NCBI GenBank assembly: GCA_001599815.1
Contig: BCIA01000002.1
Span: forward strand, 1,433,831-1,497,830
DNA: 64,000 nt
Source of the DNA: Furcasterigmium furcatum
Lineage: Eukaryota; Ascomycota; Sordariomycetes; Glomerellales; Plectosphaerellaceae
Direction: 5' to 3'
A program made the translations under genes and the position numbers. This document shows positions 31,994-44,492 of this stretch, in pieces; the stretch's first letter is position 1, and each line of letters opens with the position of its first letter. A model generated the notes under the pieces. The model made no database searches. It was given only the letters and a program-made list of their open reading frames with translations, and was not told where the DNA came from.

Positions 31994-32634
31994 CAGCTAC
32001 ATGACATGAGATTCAAGGTCGAGATCATGGGCCTACGCAATTTGCTGATCGTGTTGATTCGGAGGGGGATGTCGGAGTATCTTTTCAGCTGCCGGATGAG
32101 TGGCCGACAAATAACTTTTAATACATCAACCGAATCCTCCTGAGCAGGAAACGAATGGGGGGGGCAGACCGGTTAATTTATTTCCCGCCATTCCCTGCGA
32201 GTATGCTTCACCGCCACCTTCTGCTGTTGCACGTTCCTCAGATGTCCGATATTCCGCTTTGGGCCAATTGCTTGGCATGGGATATGGGTCACTTGACCTT
32301 GGGAAACACGCGAGGTCTCTAATGGCAGGACACGAGCATGTCTTTGGGAGGACATAATTATATAATTCAGGGCTGAGAGGCCCAGGTATGCCCAGGGATG
32401 AATTCTATTTGATCTTGTTGATTCCCGCTCGGCGAGATATCTCGTCGTTCAAACAAACGTACCTCAACAACAGCAGCCATCTCAGCTGTTTTCTGTGTTC
32501 CGGCCGGGTCGTACCAGCTTCGGCCAGCCCGAGACCGGAGCGTCATTCGCGGCATGTATACCCGGAGAGATCCAGGCCGATAGGAAGGAGATTTGGGCTG
32601 TCTCCTTTTGCTGGCCAAACACCCAGGACCCGAC
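31994..32634. other. A/T-richer intergenic stretch
   Basis: It precedes the oxygenase gene at 32635. An alternative in-frame ATG at 32593 would lengthen that protein by 14 residues. Nothing else is seen. Confidence 0.4.
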
Positions 32635-33756
32635 ATGGCATCCCCAACCTCCCGCGGCATGCTGGTCGGCAGCATGCATTTCTTGGCTCGCGACCCGAAG
32701 TATCAAGACGAGAAGCCGTACACGCTGCGATACGCACCATCTCCCGAAGATGAGTTCCCGCAGACAAATATCGAAAGGATACAGCACGAGCTTCACTTCC
32801 ACGACCTGAGAAACCACCCTCACCTCAAGTATGAAGAGTGCGGGTTCATGATAGCGCCCTGTCTCACCTCGATGACGCCCGCCGATTACGCCGACCCCGC
32901 GAAAATCGAAACCGTCCATGGCCCTGAGGTGACACAGGCGGTGTGCAAGGCTCTGGGGGCCAAAACCGCCCACATGTTGGACTACGTGGTGAGTGAACGC
33001 CTCCCGAGAAAGAAACGGGGATCGACGCTTATCAACCCCCCTCCTCTCACAGGTGCGCCGACGCCATCCTACCTGGCCGATATCAACCGGCGCCATGTAC
33101 GAGCACAACCAGCCAGCGTCCAGGGCGCACATCGGTGAGCGGTTTTGTCCCCCCGTCGGACAGGGCTGTTGAGGAGCTAACCGGATCAGACCACACCTAC
33201 GAAGGGTGCCGGAGCATCATCCGGGAGACATTCGAGGATAAGGCGGACCTGGTGCTACAGAGCCGGTGGCAGTGCGTCAAGTAGGTTCTTACCGGTCTGA
33301 TCCCGCGTCTGGCCCCGGTCACCCGCTCCCCTGTCGGCATAATCAGGCTTCTGGCCGTCGGCACGGCGAGGGGTCACAGCCTGATGAACGGAACATCAAT
33401 CGCTGACGTGGCAATCTCTCAGCGTCTGGCATCCCCTCCAAGGTCCTCTGGTCGATTGGCCACTTGCCTTGTGCGACGCAGCGACGGTCGATTTCGCGAA
33501 CGACACCATGGCCGGCGATGTTGTTGATCGTATGCATGTCTTTGAGAACACCCAGGTTCACCACAACCCGGGCCAAATGTGGTACTACCTGTCGAATCAA
33601 CTGCCGACGGAATTGACCGTGTTCAAGAATGGCGACAGCCGGGAGCCTGAGGGCGCGACCCCTGGCGTGCCGCACGCCTCCTTCGACAACCCCCTCACCA
33701 CTGACCAGGATTTCCGGCGGGAGAGCATCGAGATCAGGCTCTTGGTCTGCTGGTAA
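32635..33756 (+). CDS. AsaB/CmcJ-type hydroxylase/desaturase
   Basis: Four exons, 32635-32988, 33053-33134, 33190-33280 and 33423-33756, encode 286 residues. The sequence follows the fungal family annotated as GA4 desaturase, 7alpha-cephem-methoxylase (CmcJ) or AsaB-like: LDYVVRRRHP (across intron 1), a conserved D-H-T in place of the usual VHIDQT, VWHPLQGPLVDWPLALCD, HHNPGQMWYYLSNQ, HASFDNP and the terminal RRESIEIRLLV. The last two blocks are the most diagnostic. Members are non-haem-iron-type oxygenases often found in secondary-metabolite clusters; no synthase gene is next to it here. The third intron is unusually long (142 bp). Confidence 0.82.
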
Positions 33757-33925
33757 TTCCTCAGCACTTAAAGCCACTGAAATTCAATTTTCTTTGAATC
33801 GCCCCCACGCTCGCTAAAGCTCCCGTTTCCCCGAAAATGAAGCATCCCGAAGGAATCAGCAGGATGCAGTGATAACGCCCACCCATCCGAAGTACGTACA
33901 TGCGAAATCCGACTGCCGCTTCCCC

Positions 33926-35829
33926 CTACGCCTGAACCGTGCCCCAAGTGGTCTCAAAGTAGTGCTGCAAAGGCTGCACCACATGCAAGTCCACGTCCTG
34001 TTGAAAGGTGGGAGCGCGCCTTGTAAGCGTAACGAAGGCGCCGTCTCTCGGCACCTCACACCTCATGCAGGCTTCCACAACAGCTTGATACGTGCGACCG
34101 AGGTCGTCCTCGAGGACCTTGGAATCAAGCACTCGTTGCGCCGTGAAGTAGTCCTTCTCGTCCTCAGTGAACTCCTCCTTGGTCTCGTCTTCTCCGTTCT
34201 TGAGCCTCCATTCGGACAGCCGCTGTCCGAGTGCCAGTTCGACCAGCGCAAACCCGAGCCTCACCAACATCGGCTCCCCTATGAAGCGCCAGAATTTGTC
34301 CGGGGTTCGTGTCGGGTTCTGTTCGGCCTGGTCAGGCAAGATGCGCCGTGTGATGAACAGCTGGGGGCCCTGGGCGTCGTCTCGTACCGAGAAGTTGCGC
34401 CATGTCCAGAATTCGTCGATCCAGTGCGTGGACCAGAACTGGACGACTGCGAATGCGAGGCTCTGTGCAATTTCGACCCGTTTCCTTGCCCGAGATTGGC
34501 AGAGATGGGCCAGGCAATCGTCAAGGCATGTAATTGTGACTGGGGGCAAGATCTTCGGCTCTCCGCGTGCCGTGAAGATTGACTCGCCGCGTCGCAGTGT
34601 CCCAAAGGAACTCATGGGTTCCCTTGATTGGGGCGAGTTCGGAGGTGTAGGGCTCAGATTCTTGAGCACCATGCAGAGGTCCAGGACAGACCTCAAGCTG
34701 CTCCCTGTTGCTCTGGGATTGTCTGTGCTGAATGTGAACTGCACTGCATGCTGGCTCTGTTGGCTGCTCGAAGCACTGTCATTTCCAGATTTTGAGGACC
34801 AACAGGTTGTGATTTCTCTGTGATATTTCCTGTTAGCAGAGGAGCGATCGAACGTTTTCAACGAGGACTCCGGGAAACTTACGGCAAGCGGCTGTCTTTC
34901 TCCACGGGAAACAGCAACGACGGCTGAAGTTCATCCATTGGAGACTCGTCATCTTCAGTCTGAGCCCCTCCATCGAGTGTAGATACGGCGGTGTCGAAGG
35001 TCGATCGTGTCTGGAGCGACAGCCCAGCGACGCCCCCGAGGTCATCCACACATGCGCGGAGAAAGACGTCGAAGTAATCATCACAGTTGACCCGAAGGCT
35101 TGTGTCATGTCCCTCGTCACAGCTGCAGTCTTGGAAGCCGGCTTTGATGGCCTCGTAGAAAGTTTCCGTGTTTCCGGCCGCAATCCGTTTTCGAGTGACT
35201 TCGGAGGTCCGTCGATCCCTGACCTTCTCTACTCTGTTGCGTCGGTAGCGTAGAGGAGGTTCAGATACTGACACCAACCCTCCCAGAGCCTGGACATTCT
35301 TTTCCAGCCTCTCTAGGGCGTTCTGAAACTCGGAGTTGGGTCTTCTCGCCCTCGCCTGCCGGAGAGCTGTCCTCATTCGATTCCTGACCGACGTCTAGCA
35401 GGAAGAAGTCAGCACCTCAACCACCCTCGACTTGTATATATCATGACTCACCATGTCGACTTCTCCTTTCCTAAGAGTGCTTTCGAGGATCTGCATCGCA
35501 TCATGTATCTCGGTCAAGGTGGTGTTGATCGAGTCGCAAGTCTTGCCGCCCAGACAAGCGCGCAGGCGGGACTGCACATGAGGCTGCTGCCAAGCCGTAG
35601 CCGCATCTTCGATGGAATCCAGCAACGTCGATATTTCCTCCTCGGAGAGTTTATCGTCACAGAGAAGCAGGGCCCGTAGCTGACCCTTGTACAAAGCCTC
35701 GGAGACAGCTACCTGCTTGATGAACCTCTTGAGGTCCTCCCCGGTTTTCGTGTCTTTGTAGGCAGCTGCGAGATTGGAAATGATGGGCCATAGACCCAGG
35801 ATCACGCCTGCAATCTCGATGCCTGACAT
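33926..35829 (-). CDS. DUF7580 protein with helical N-terminus
   Basis: Three exons, 35452-35829, 34883-35394 and 33926-34817, encode 593 residues. The start MSGIEIAGVILGLWPIISNL is the usual N-terminus of the fungal DUF7580 family: a helical, weakly hydrophobic segment resembling the N-terminal domains of STAND/HET-type proteins. The last 230 residues carry the DUF7580 core (LAFAVVQFWSTHWIDEFW, a GEPMLVRLGFALVELALGQ helix and FVTLTRRAPTFQQDVDLHVV). The family is abundant and variable in Pezizomycotina and often lies near NLR and HET genes; its biochemical role is unknown, although a degenerate kinase-like fold is suspected. It is divergent from the NLR-like gene starting at 36777, 947 bp away. 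Confidence 0.78.
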
Positions 35830-36776
35830 CACGGCCGGGGGCTGATGATGTTGTTGCTGTGATGGTGTTGGTGTTGGTGGCGGCGGTGGTGGTGGTGATG
35901 GTGGCCGCGATGGTGAAGAGGTCCAGAAGAGCACCGAAGGAATGAATGAGGGAGACGAGTTGATTGCAGGTTTGTGAGGTGAATTTTGAGGAGGCTGCGT
36001 CCCCCTCTTTTGTCTCGCAACGAGGATCAGGAATAAATGACGGCCCAGCTTGCATCGGTCGGATGTGACGTGTCGAAAAAGTCGATCTTCTTTTCTTTCT
36101 GACGAGACAGACAGCCTTACTCCTAGTCCTGTGGCCAGGAATGGGTGGGCTGTTCCCAATGATCACATGTGCTTCGGGCATCCAGTCTCCCGTCTTCGGT
36201 GTCCGCCGGTAAGCCAGCCTTTCTCTACTCCAGAACCGGGGGGTCTCACAACATATATTGGGCGGCGCCGCTCGTTGGGCGTCAGCGGTCTGTCTTGCTT
36301 CGCCTGCGTTTCCATTCGGTCGGCGACGCCCGGATGGCGACGGCTGCCTAGAAAGCCTCACGAGAATGAGGGTGTGCTCAAGCAGGCTCTGCTGACCGAG
36401 AGACATTTGATGCGAGCCCCCCGCGCGTTCGCATGGCACAAGGCTGGGGACCGCCCGTACATTTGGGGCCCAGGAAAAGGAAACCAGCAGACGTGATGCA
36501 ACCATGCAAATAATAAAGGCTCCGACTGGCAGACTTCGGCTGGGGTGGGTGGTACATGAACCAGCCGTCTCCCTGCCATAGCCTGCCTGATTTACATGTA
36601 ACCATGCCCCAGCCCACGCTGCCAGGCCTTTCCACGGTCGCTGCCGTCTACTGCGTCCAAACTTTTACGGATGATCGCGTCCTTCTCTTGGGGAGTCTGT
36701 TGCGCCCACCTCATTCAGCTCGAGGTATTGCTCGATTCATTCGCTCTGTCTCCTGATCGACTCTTTCTTCGCCACC
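35830..36776. other. Divergent promoter region of DUF7580 and NLR-like genes
   Basis: The 947-bp gap between two start codons contains the GGT-rich repeat at 35843. No other gene is supported. Confidence 0.6.
35843..35915. repeat. GGT/GTT-rich imperfect trinucleotide repeat
   Basis: An imperfect (GGT)n/(GTT)n tract, CAC/CAA-rich on the - strand, lies 14-86 bp upstream of the DUF7580 start, so probably in its 5' leader. Confidence 0.7.
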
Positions 36777-39700
36777 ATGGGCCCAAGGGATTCCCACGTT
36801 TATGATGCCTTGAAAGGCCGCAAAACCCGATTCGTGAGGCATGGCGAACAGACAATCCTGGCGGCCGCCTTTGACGGTTGCTGCAATCAGATGGTCCAAC
36901 TGCATGGAATCTGCATCAACATCAAGGAAGCCCACAACCAGATCGACGCAGACTACGCTGGCCAAGTCCTCGCGTTCTTGAAGGATTGGGGCACCGAAAC
37001 TGGAGCCTATGGGCAAGAGCTGGACCACAGGCTCCGACTATCGTCAGAGTTGAAGACACGAACGCTTGAACTTCTCCGCGAACTTCAGCAGGACATCGAC
37101 AGAGGTGAGTTTCTTTCCCGATCTAAGCAACATATGGGACCTTTTCTAAGTATACTATCCCAGGTATTGAGTGTCTACAGGCCCTAGCAGCGAAAGATGA
37201 AGGCTTTGATGAACAGTCTGATGCTGTCACGAACGAGAAAGCCACACTGGGTATACAGAAAGCCACTCCGGGTATCGATGACGAGGAAGAGATGCTTGAA
37301 CGTCTTGACGACATTTTGGACGACATCCACCATACTGTGGGACAGTTGCGCCGACTCACCGCTGAGCTGAGAGAGGCTCATCCCACTGATTTGGACCAAG
37401 CATCATGTAGTTCCAGCATCTCTGGAAGGTTAGATGACTCCATCGAACAACATGTCAAGGTGGCCAGAGAAATGTTCAAGAGCGCAGCGCCGTTTCTTTG
37501 GAACAGACTCGGACGTGTCAGTTGGAGACGTCGAGTGTACATTCGGATGGTCCATGATCGGCGAGAGACGGCAGAACGGAGAAAGCCTCGACCTACCGTC
37601 ATGGCAGCAAAGAAGGCAGCTCGACGCGACATTGCAGTCGATGCTTTCAACTTTCAATCTCCCGCGCTGAAGACAAGGAGCGATCACTCTGCCTCGGTTC
37701 CGCCGGCAGAGACCAGACCGCCTCACAGCAAACCCCCGAGCAGCACTATCGCACCCTCTGAGGCTCCTCCGTCTGAAGTTCCCTCCATTTTCTCTGCACG
37801 GCCTCAGTTCTCAAGAACTACATCGCAGACATCGCTGGCTTTTTCCACTGCCACGAAACCAGTCATGGTGAGATCAGCCCTCGGGACCACCGAAGAGCAG
37901 CCGCCGGCGGCTATCACGGTCCTCCAGACACCGAAACAGATCATCGACGGCGAGCCGTATCTGTGCCCCTTTTGTGGATTCGAGGTCAACCTGGACCGAG
38001 AAATCCAGTCGAATGACGACTGGCAAGACCACATTTTCAACGACCTGTTTGCCTATCTCTGCACGTTCGACAATTGCACCCAGGCTCGGAAGGTCTACGG
38101 GGACAAAGAAGATTGGTACCACCATGAGATCTCCAACCATCGAATTTCCAACGTATGGATCTGCGAAGAATGCGAGGAGGAGTTCCCAGAACGGTCTGCG
38201 CTGAAGACTCACTTTCAGGATGCGCACTCTGAAGACCTCTCCCCCTCGGAACTTGCCCGGGTCGTTGCTCTTCTCCGGCCGAGCCACTCCCGAAAGCCGC
38301 TTGGCCGCTCCCGGTGCCCCCTCTGCCCATCTCCCTTAGATTCTGCAGACATGAGGGATCATATCGCACTTCATCTCGAAGAGTTTTGCTTGACTTGTCT
38401 CGAAGGAGAAGACATGACGGAGTCTTCGGACTCGGATGAGATCATGTCACAAACGGGGTCCGACACCATGTCCGAAAAAGGGGCCAAGCTGCGCATATTG
38501 CAAGCGTTTGCAAACGAACAGCATCTCATCACTTCGGCGAATCGCCCTTCTCACGCGGAGATCACGGAGGCGGACGACTTGCGTGACGACTCGGATGACG
38601 AGGAGCCCCGAGACCCCCAGCAGGGACCACTGGAGATGCCCAATGTATCTCGATCCTGGAGAGTGCAAAGCCTGATGGCGGGAGGGGACGGCCCCGTTCG
38701 CGGACCTACTCGCGCGAGATCAAACACCAAAACCACCAATTCGGGGCCATATCTCGACACAAGAACCTTCCCAAAAGACGACAATTTCAAAGGCCGTGAG
38801 AAAGAACTCATCAGTCTCTACAACATTCTCTCCGAGCCGGGAAGAGTCTACGTCCTGAGCGCAGAAGGCGGCATGGGGAAGACGGCTCTCGCTGTCGAGT
38901 TCACCTACCGGTTCGAGCACGTATTTGAGTGCATATTCTGGGTTCAGGCGGAAACCCCCGTCGGAGCATCTGAGACTTTCAACCAAATCGCCTTGACAAT
39001 GGGGCTCGCGTCTTCGGGAGAAGACCAACAGGCGCTCACGCAGAAGGGCCGGGATTTCCTCCAGACAACCGCGAAGAGATGGCTTCTCGTCTTCGACAAC
39101 GTCGAGAAATGGGACGACATTGACGGGTACACTCCTGTCAAAACGTCGTCCACGACAGGAAGCATCCTCATCACTACAAGATATCCGCAGCTCACGGCCC
39201 CTTCCAGACCGGTCAACTACTACCGAAAAACATTGGAGGAGCTCAGCATTCGGGAAGGCGCCGACTTGCTCCTCCACGGGTTACCACCAGAACTGCAACC
39301 AAAGTCGAGGAACCCCCGAGAAGATCCCGACATGAAGGCAATCGACGACATTGCCGGGCTGGCCGGCCTGCCGCTGGCTATCGTTCTCATCTCTGGCTAC
39401 ATGAAGGCCATGAACTGCTCGCCGACGGAGTTCTGGAGCTACTGGGATTCTTGGTGGCTCGACAACCGCCCTGACTTGAGAACCGGAGACCAAGCGACAA
39501 CAAGAGGGCGGCTTGAGCAGATCATGAGACTATCTGTCGAAGACCTTGGCGATGAGACATTGTCTGTCATGCGGATCATGGCCTTCTTGGCCAGCGATGG
39601 CGTTCAAAAGGATCTATTGACCTGGGATCAGGCGCCCAAGAGCTGTCAATATCTGCGGACTTGGAAGTGAGTCGAAAACATTGCAGTGTATAGTTCAGAG

Positions 39701-41132
39701 CTCGGATGGCTAACGCAACCTAGGCTGAAAAAGATCCTGAATGACCTGGTCGCAAAACGCTTCATCTCCATCAGAAAGGAAGAGGGCAAGGAGGCCTATG
39801 TCATTCATCGGGCTCTGCAATCACGTCTCCTACTGGAACTCCACGAGGATCGTGAGAGGTGGGAGGAGCTCTTCGGAGTTGCTTTCAGACTTGTCCGGCA
39901 CCGACTCCCCCGGCCTTCGTCGGACACCACCGAACAGCACAAGTGGAATCAGTTCAAGGAATACATCCCGCACGTGGCTGCGCTGCAGAGGGTCTACGCG
40001 GATCCCACGACCGGCTTTACGGTGGCCCCTTTTGTCGAATTGGCCGAGCTCTTCAAGGATGGCGGCGTCTTGCTGTGGCAGCGCTTCCTGTCCAATGATG
40101 CCATGCGTCTGCTGGTCACCGCGGAAAGAATCCTGGATCAGATCGAGTCGGACCACGACGATCTGCGGGCGGAGATCCACGTTACAATGAATCTTCTCCT
40201 CCAGTATCTCGGCATAGCCCGCCGCAAGGAGAGCAGCGAGCGCTTCCAGAAGATCCTGGACTACCGACAGAAGCGCATGGATGACGCCGAGGTGGCCGGA
40301 ACAGTGACGGACACTGACAGGACTGCTCTCATCAGTGCGAAGGCAGACTACGCCAACTCCCTCCTGCAGTTCAACCGCTTCCGGGATGCCGAGGAGATCT
40401 ATAAAGACTGCTACGAGAGCCTACAGAAGATCTCCAGCGGCAAGGACGAGGCATTTTCCTTTGCCAAGCTGAACCATCACATGGCGTATTGCAGCATGTA
40501 CCACCACCAATTCGACGAGGCCAAGGCGCTGTCCGAGAAGGCCGTCGCGCTCATCGAGGAATTGGGAGCCCCGGCCCTCCTGCTGCGGTACCAGTTCGAC
40601 CAGGCCTGCATCCTCCTGCAGAGCGGCGACAAGCAAGGGGCTCTCGACCTCCAGGAACGCATCCTAACCGAGAGGGTCCAGATACACGGAAAGGAAAGCT
40701 ACTTCACTCTGCAGAGTCAGTATGCCGTCGCCGCAATCTACGCCCACCTGGAACGATGGGATGACGCCGAGTGAGTGCGCCGCTTATACCACTGAGACCG
40801 CATCAATGCTGACCGCAACTCCCCCTAGATGGCAACTCCGTGACGCCCTTTTGCAGAACGAGAGTCCTCGCAGCAAGAGTATATGGCCAGACGCCGCCGT
40901 GGCAAGGACGAAGTATCATCTCGCGCAAGTTCTCATGGCGAAGGCAGACAGCGAGCAACTGGCCGAGGCTGAGCAGCTGGCCAAGGACGGGAAGGACATT
41001 CTATCCAGACTTCTGGTGTACGACCCCATCAACGGCGTGACGGAGGAGGATACCGGGGCGCTGTTCGATCATCTCCAGCCGGTCTTTGGTGGTCGATGGA
41101 CCGGGTTGAGCCTGCTGAAGTACGTGTCGTGA
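36777..41132 (+). CDS. NLR-like protein: zinc fingers, NB-ARC, TPR
   Basis: Four exons, 36777-37104, 37164-39666, 39724-40770 and 40829-41132, encode 1393 residues. The start has a perfect context (GCCACCATGG). In order: a helical N-terminal region (1-200); a Ser/Pro-rich linker; C2H2-like zinc-binding segments from CPFCGF (about 376) through CEECEEEF...HFQDAH (about 442) to RCPLCPSPL...HIALH; an NB-ARC domain with P-loop AEGGMGKTALA (about 676), Walker B region WLLVFDNVEKWDD, GSILITTRY and GLPLAI (about 842); and TPR-like helix pairs (about 1100-1350). This tripartite plan is that of fungal STAND/NLR proteins, which work in non-self recognition and programmed cell death; the ligand is unknown. 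All key nucleotide-binding residues are intact. Confidence 0.88.
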
Positions 41133-41286
41133 GGACCTCAGAAGGACAAAGAACAGAGGAATCACAGACCCTCAGATCAGTCAGCCTCCACATGAAGGTG
41201 TGCTTGATAGGGGTTTAATATTAATGATATTGATTAAATCGCATCAAACTCTCATCACATAGTACCCCGCCCAGCCTATCCGACCT

Positions 41287-41709
41287 TCAGGCGTTCTCCT
41301 TAGCCAGTTCCTCCAGAAGCAGCATCGTCTCCTCCTCCCTGCCGACCGGCACGAACAGGTGGTCGTGGTAAAATCCGCTCACGGGGTTGACCGAGATGGC
41401 CTTGGTGGCGAGTCGCGTTGCGATGGCAGCCATGAACCCCACGGCCTCCAGGCTCGAGTGCACGTCCAGCGTGATCATCTTGCTCTCGTAGGTGAAGTCG
41501 TACCCTTGCGCGATCGCCGCCTCGCGCGTCAGGATGACGGTGATGCCTTCGCTCTCGCGGAAGAAGAGCCGGACATCGGACAGGTCGGATATGAGCGTGG
41601 TCGCGGGGAGGGTGATGAAGACGTAGGTCGGCTCGTGCAAAACCGCCTTGAGCGTTCCGAGGAGCTTTGAGAGCGACAGCTCGCCGCCTGTCTTGTCGAC
41701 GGATGACAT
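41287..41709 (-). CDS. ACT-domain protein
   Basis: A single exon gives 140 residues from ATG 41709; an upstream in-frame ATG at 41802 would add 31 residues with no family similarity. Conserved strings YVFITLP, the hydrophobic VILTREAA, SSLEAVGFMAAIATRL and PVSGFYHDHLFVPVGRE belong to a small ACT-like family found in bacteria and fungi (paired ACT_3/ACT_7-type folds). Such domains bind small ligands, usually amino acids, and regulate enzymes. No enzyme domain is fused here, so it may be a stand-alone sensor. It converges with the NLR-like gene. Confidence 0.8.
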   Translation of the reverse strand: MSSVDKTGGELSLSKLLGTLKAVLHEPTYVFITLPATTLISDLSDVRLFFRESEGITVILTREAAIAQGYDFTYESKMITLDVHSSLEAVGFMAAIATRLATKAISVNPVSGFYHDHLFVPVGREEETMLLLEELAKENA

Positions 41710-42081
41710 GGTTGGTTGTTCTGGCTGATCTGACTGGACTTGTTGATGGAATTTGGTTGGTTTGCCTCGCGCTGAGGTTTTCTTTATAGGGACCACAGCC
41801 ATGTCTTACAGAAGTGGAGCTCGACAGGATTTCGAGGCCAGCGAGTCGGATGCTGCACGAGTTGCCCAGCCATTTCCCGATTCGATTTAGGGCCGGCAGT
41901 TTCGACTCGGACTGGGAGACTTGGGTCGGATGGGCCATCCGATTGTGCGGTCGTCCTGTTAGAACGTCCATCTAGTTATGATGGTATCAATTAAATCACA
42001 GGGGAATATTTGTCCCAGTCCGTATCCCGCTAAAAAAAAATAACGCCAACCCATGTCCCAGCCCAGAAATATCACCATCGT
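41710..42081. other. Short intergenic region
   Basis: It holds the ACT gene promoter and the 3' flank of the regulator gene. A run of nine A occurs near 42033. No gene is seen. Confidence 0.5.
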
Positions 42082-43831
42082 CTACATGACCAGCTTCTTC
42101 GTCTGCGCCATCAGCGCCGTCCACCTCTCGGAAGTATTCTGCCTCGACCAGATCTTCCGCAGCGTCTCCAGCCCAACAAGCACGTTCAGGAATCCGCAGC
42201 GGGCATAGTGCCGCAGAAACACGCCCTCGAAGAACTCGATGTGCTCACTCAGGATGCAGCTCGAAGCGGCCACGAACGTCGCCCAGATGAGGACCTGCTC
42301 GCATGACGCGCCGATGGGGCTGCTGAGCAGGGCCTTGAGGGTCTCGATGTAGTGCTCGACGCGGATGATCGACCGCTCCATGCGGTAGTTCGCCTCTATG
42401 CCCTCAAGGACGGCGTCTCCCCCGCTCTCGCACTCTGATGAGAACCATGCCTGGTCGAGGTACATGTCCAGCGCCTGGCGGACGAGGTCGTTGACGAAGT
42501 GGACTGTCTGCCTGTGTTCGGGGTGGTCTGACCAGCGACGGGAGAGGCAGTCGAGGAGACGGCCTGAGTCGGAGGGGGAGGAGATGACTTTGAGGCCGGC
42601 TTCTTCATCGATGAAGGGGGCGCCGTAGAAGCGGAATCTGGGACATGTCAGTAAGGCACAACGGCCAGCGTAGATCTCGCTAACTCACTTGTCTACCTGC
42701 GACATGATGAAATCTGCCGCATCACCGCCCCCCAAGCCGGCTTGCCCGCCGACGGCTTCGAACGCTGAATTTAGCATCCGGTAGAGGGAGGGAAAGTCGG
42801 ACCTCCCCGTCACCATGGCGCCAACCTGGAGCACGAGAATGGTGATGAGAACCGACTGATTCCGCGCGGGATCGGAGTTGCTCAGCTCGAGGTGCTGCTT
42901 GAGGCCTGAGACAACCGCGTGGTCGAGCTTGTGCAGGTCTAGAGGGAATGTCTCCAGCGCTTCTCTGTGCATCTGACTCATAGCCGACGAATCGGCAAGA
43001 GGCAGCCGAGGAGAGTTGACGAGATGGAGATGGAATGCGGAGACGGCCAGGACGGCGCTCATGACGAGGTCGTCTTGGTAAGCGAAGGGGAGGACGAGAT
43101 GGCGCCAGCTGTTGTCGAGGCCGTCTACGGTGACCATTTCGAAGGCGATGCTCTTGGAGACTGGGGGGAGTGTCAGTATGAGCCTGAACAGACTTTGCGG
43201 GTCTTGATTATTGGGACTCACAGTTGAGACAGAGATTCCTCTGCCACAGTGGCACGTGGTCTGGCATCGGGAGGAGGATGCGGTTGTCGATGAAGAAGGT
43301 CTCATCGACATGGTCGTCGTCATCGTCGTAGTGGCCCAGATGTCCATTCAATGCCGCCGTTGCATCAAGGCCGGTAGCATTGTTGCCCAGATAAGGCTGA
43401 TGTGAGAGCTCATCGTGGGGATCTATGTGGTTGACTCCTGAAAGGTCTGGCTCATCGTGTTGATCATGGCTCACCGGCCATGGAAGAGCATCGGCCACGG
43501 TTCTACTCAACTGTTAGTTCATCCCGGATGAGGCAACATGGTGTAAGATGATCGCGCATACTCAGGCTGAGGCAATCCTGGCACGGACCCGGGGTCGAAG
43601 TCGAGAACGATCTCTACGCCGAGACCGGTGCACTTCAACCCCCTGGACTTGCACTTGACGCATTGAGGACCCGTCCGATCGCAGTGTATGCGACGGCGAG
43701 CACATTGATAGCAACCTAGCAGTCCCAGTTAGCGGCAGATGGGACACGAAGGGGGGCAGTGTGGTGGTGCAAGCCGCATCGAGGGCCATACCTTTTGTCT
43801 TCGGAACGTAGGGCCGTTTCTTCAGCGGCAT
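42082..43831 (-). CDS. Zn2Cys6 transcription factor
   Basis: Five exons, 43792-43831, 43562-43715, 43222-43502, 42689-43160 and 42082-42637, encode 500 residues. The binuclear zinc cluster is near the N-terminus (residues 14-41): CYQCARRRIHCD, then CVKCKSRGLKC, six cysteines with correct spacing. An acidic, disordered linker with a run of aspartates (HYDDDDDHVDE) precedes a helical C-terminal half of the Fungal_trans_2 (PF11951) type, seen in MSAVLAVSAFHLHLVNS and ETFPLDLHKLDHAVVSGLKQH. The CYQC...GLGV variant is shared by many acriflavine-sensitivity (acr-2) type factors. Target genes are unknown; neighbours offer no clear pathway. Confidence 0.87.
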
Positions 43832-44492
43832 GCCTCGGGTGTTGGAGGGTGCGTCGGGATAGAGTTGTGCTCTGCGCTCTGCGCTCGTGCTCTGTCGATT
43901 ATGGCTAATCAGCCACGCTCTCATACATGCTTCAGTCGCTCTGCAGGACCGAGTTCGATATGCGGCGTAGTGGTTCTGCCGAGATGATGTCGGGAGGGGA
44001 AACGTGCAAATGCTTATTGGAGACGGGCGATCTCGGCCTCCGGCGAGTGGGACTATTGGTCCCGAGGGTGACGAATGGGGATGCGAATAGGGGCGGATTT
44101 AGGCGGAGACACGCACCCAGCCAGATGGAGAAGGCCAACCCGCCCAACTCTGACCCGACCCTCTGGGCTGTCTGGACTCGTCTGGACAGTTTGCGGGTCC
44201 GGGGCAGACCAGCTGAGTGCTTACTATTCGCATTAGGCTGCTTTGGCTGCGTTATCAATCTCAGTCTGCCTCAGCTGCGCTGCCAAGTGGAGAGACCGGG
44301 ATCCTGCGCTGTAACGTTGTCCAGGCTGCCTGGCCGGGGGGGATGAAGCGCCTGAGCTACTTATTCTGCGTGTCGCCAAGGCATGTCTTGTTCGCGCACT
44401 TGGCGGTTCACGATAGCTTCATCCAAAAGTTCATGTTAACTCGTCGGCCTGCCTTGGCAGATCCATTCAGCTTCCAGTGACATTACTGCTCC
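43832..44492. other. Divergent intergenic region
   Basis: It is the shared upstream region of the Zn2Cys6 gene (-) and the cysteine-module gene (+). No gene or repeat is seen. Confidence 0.5.
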
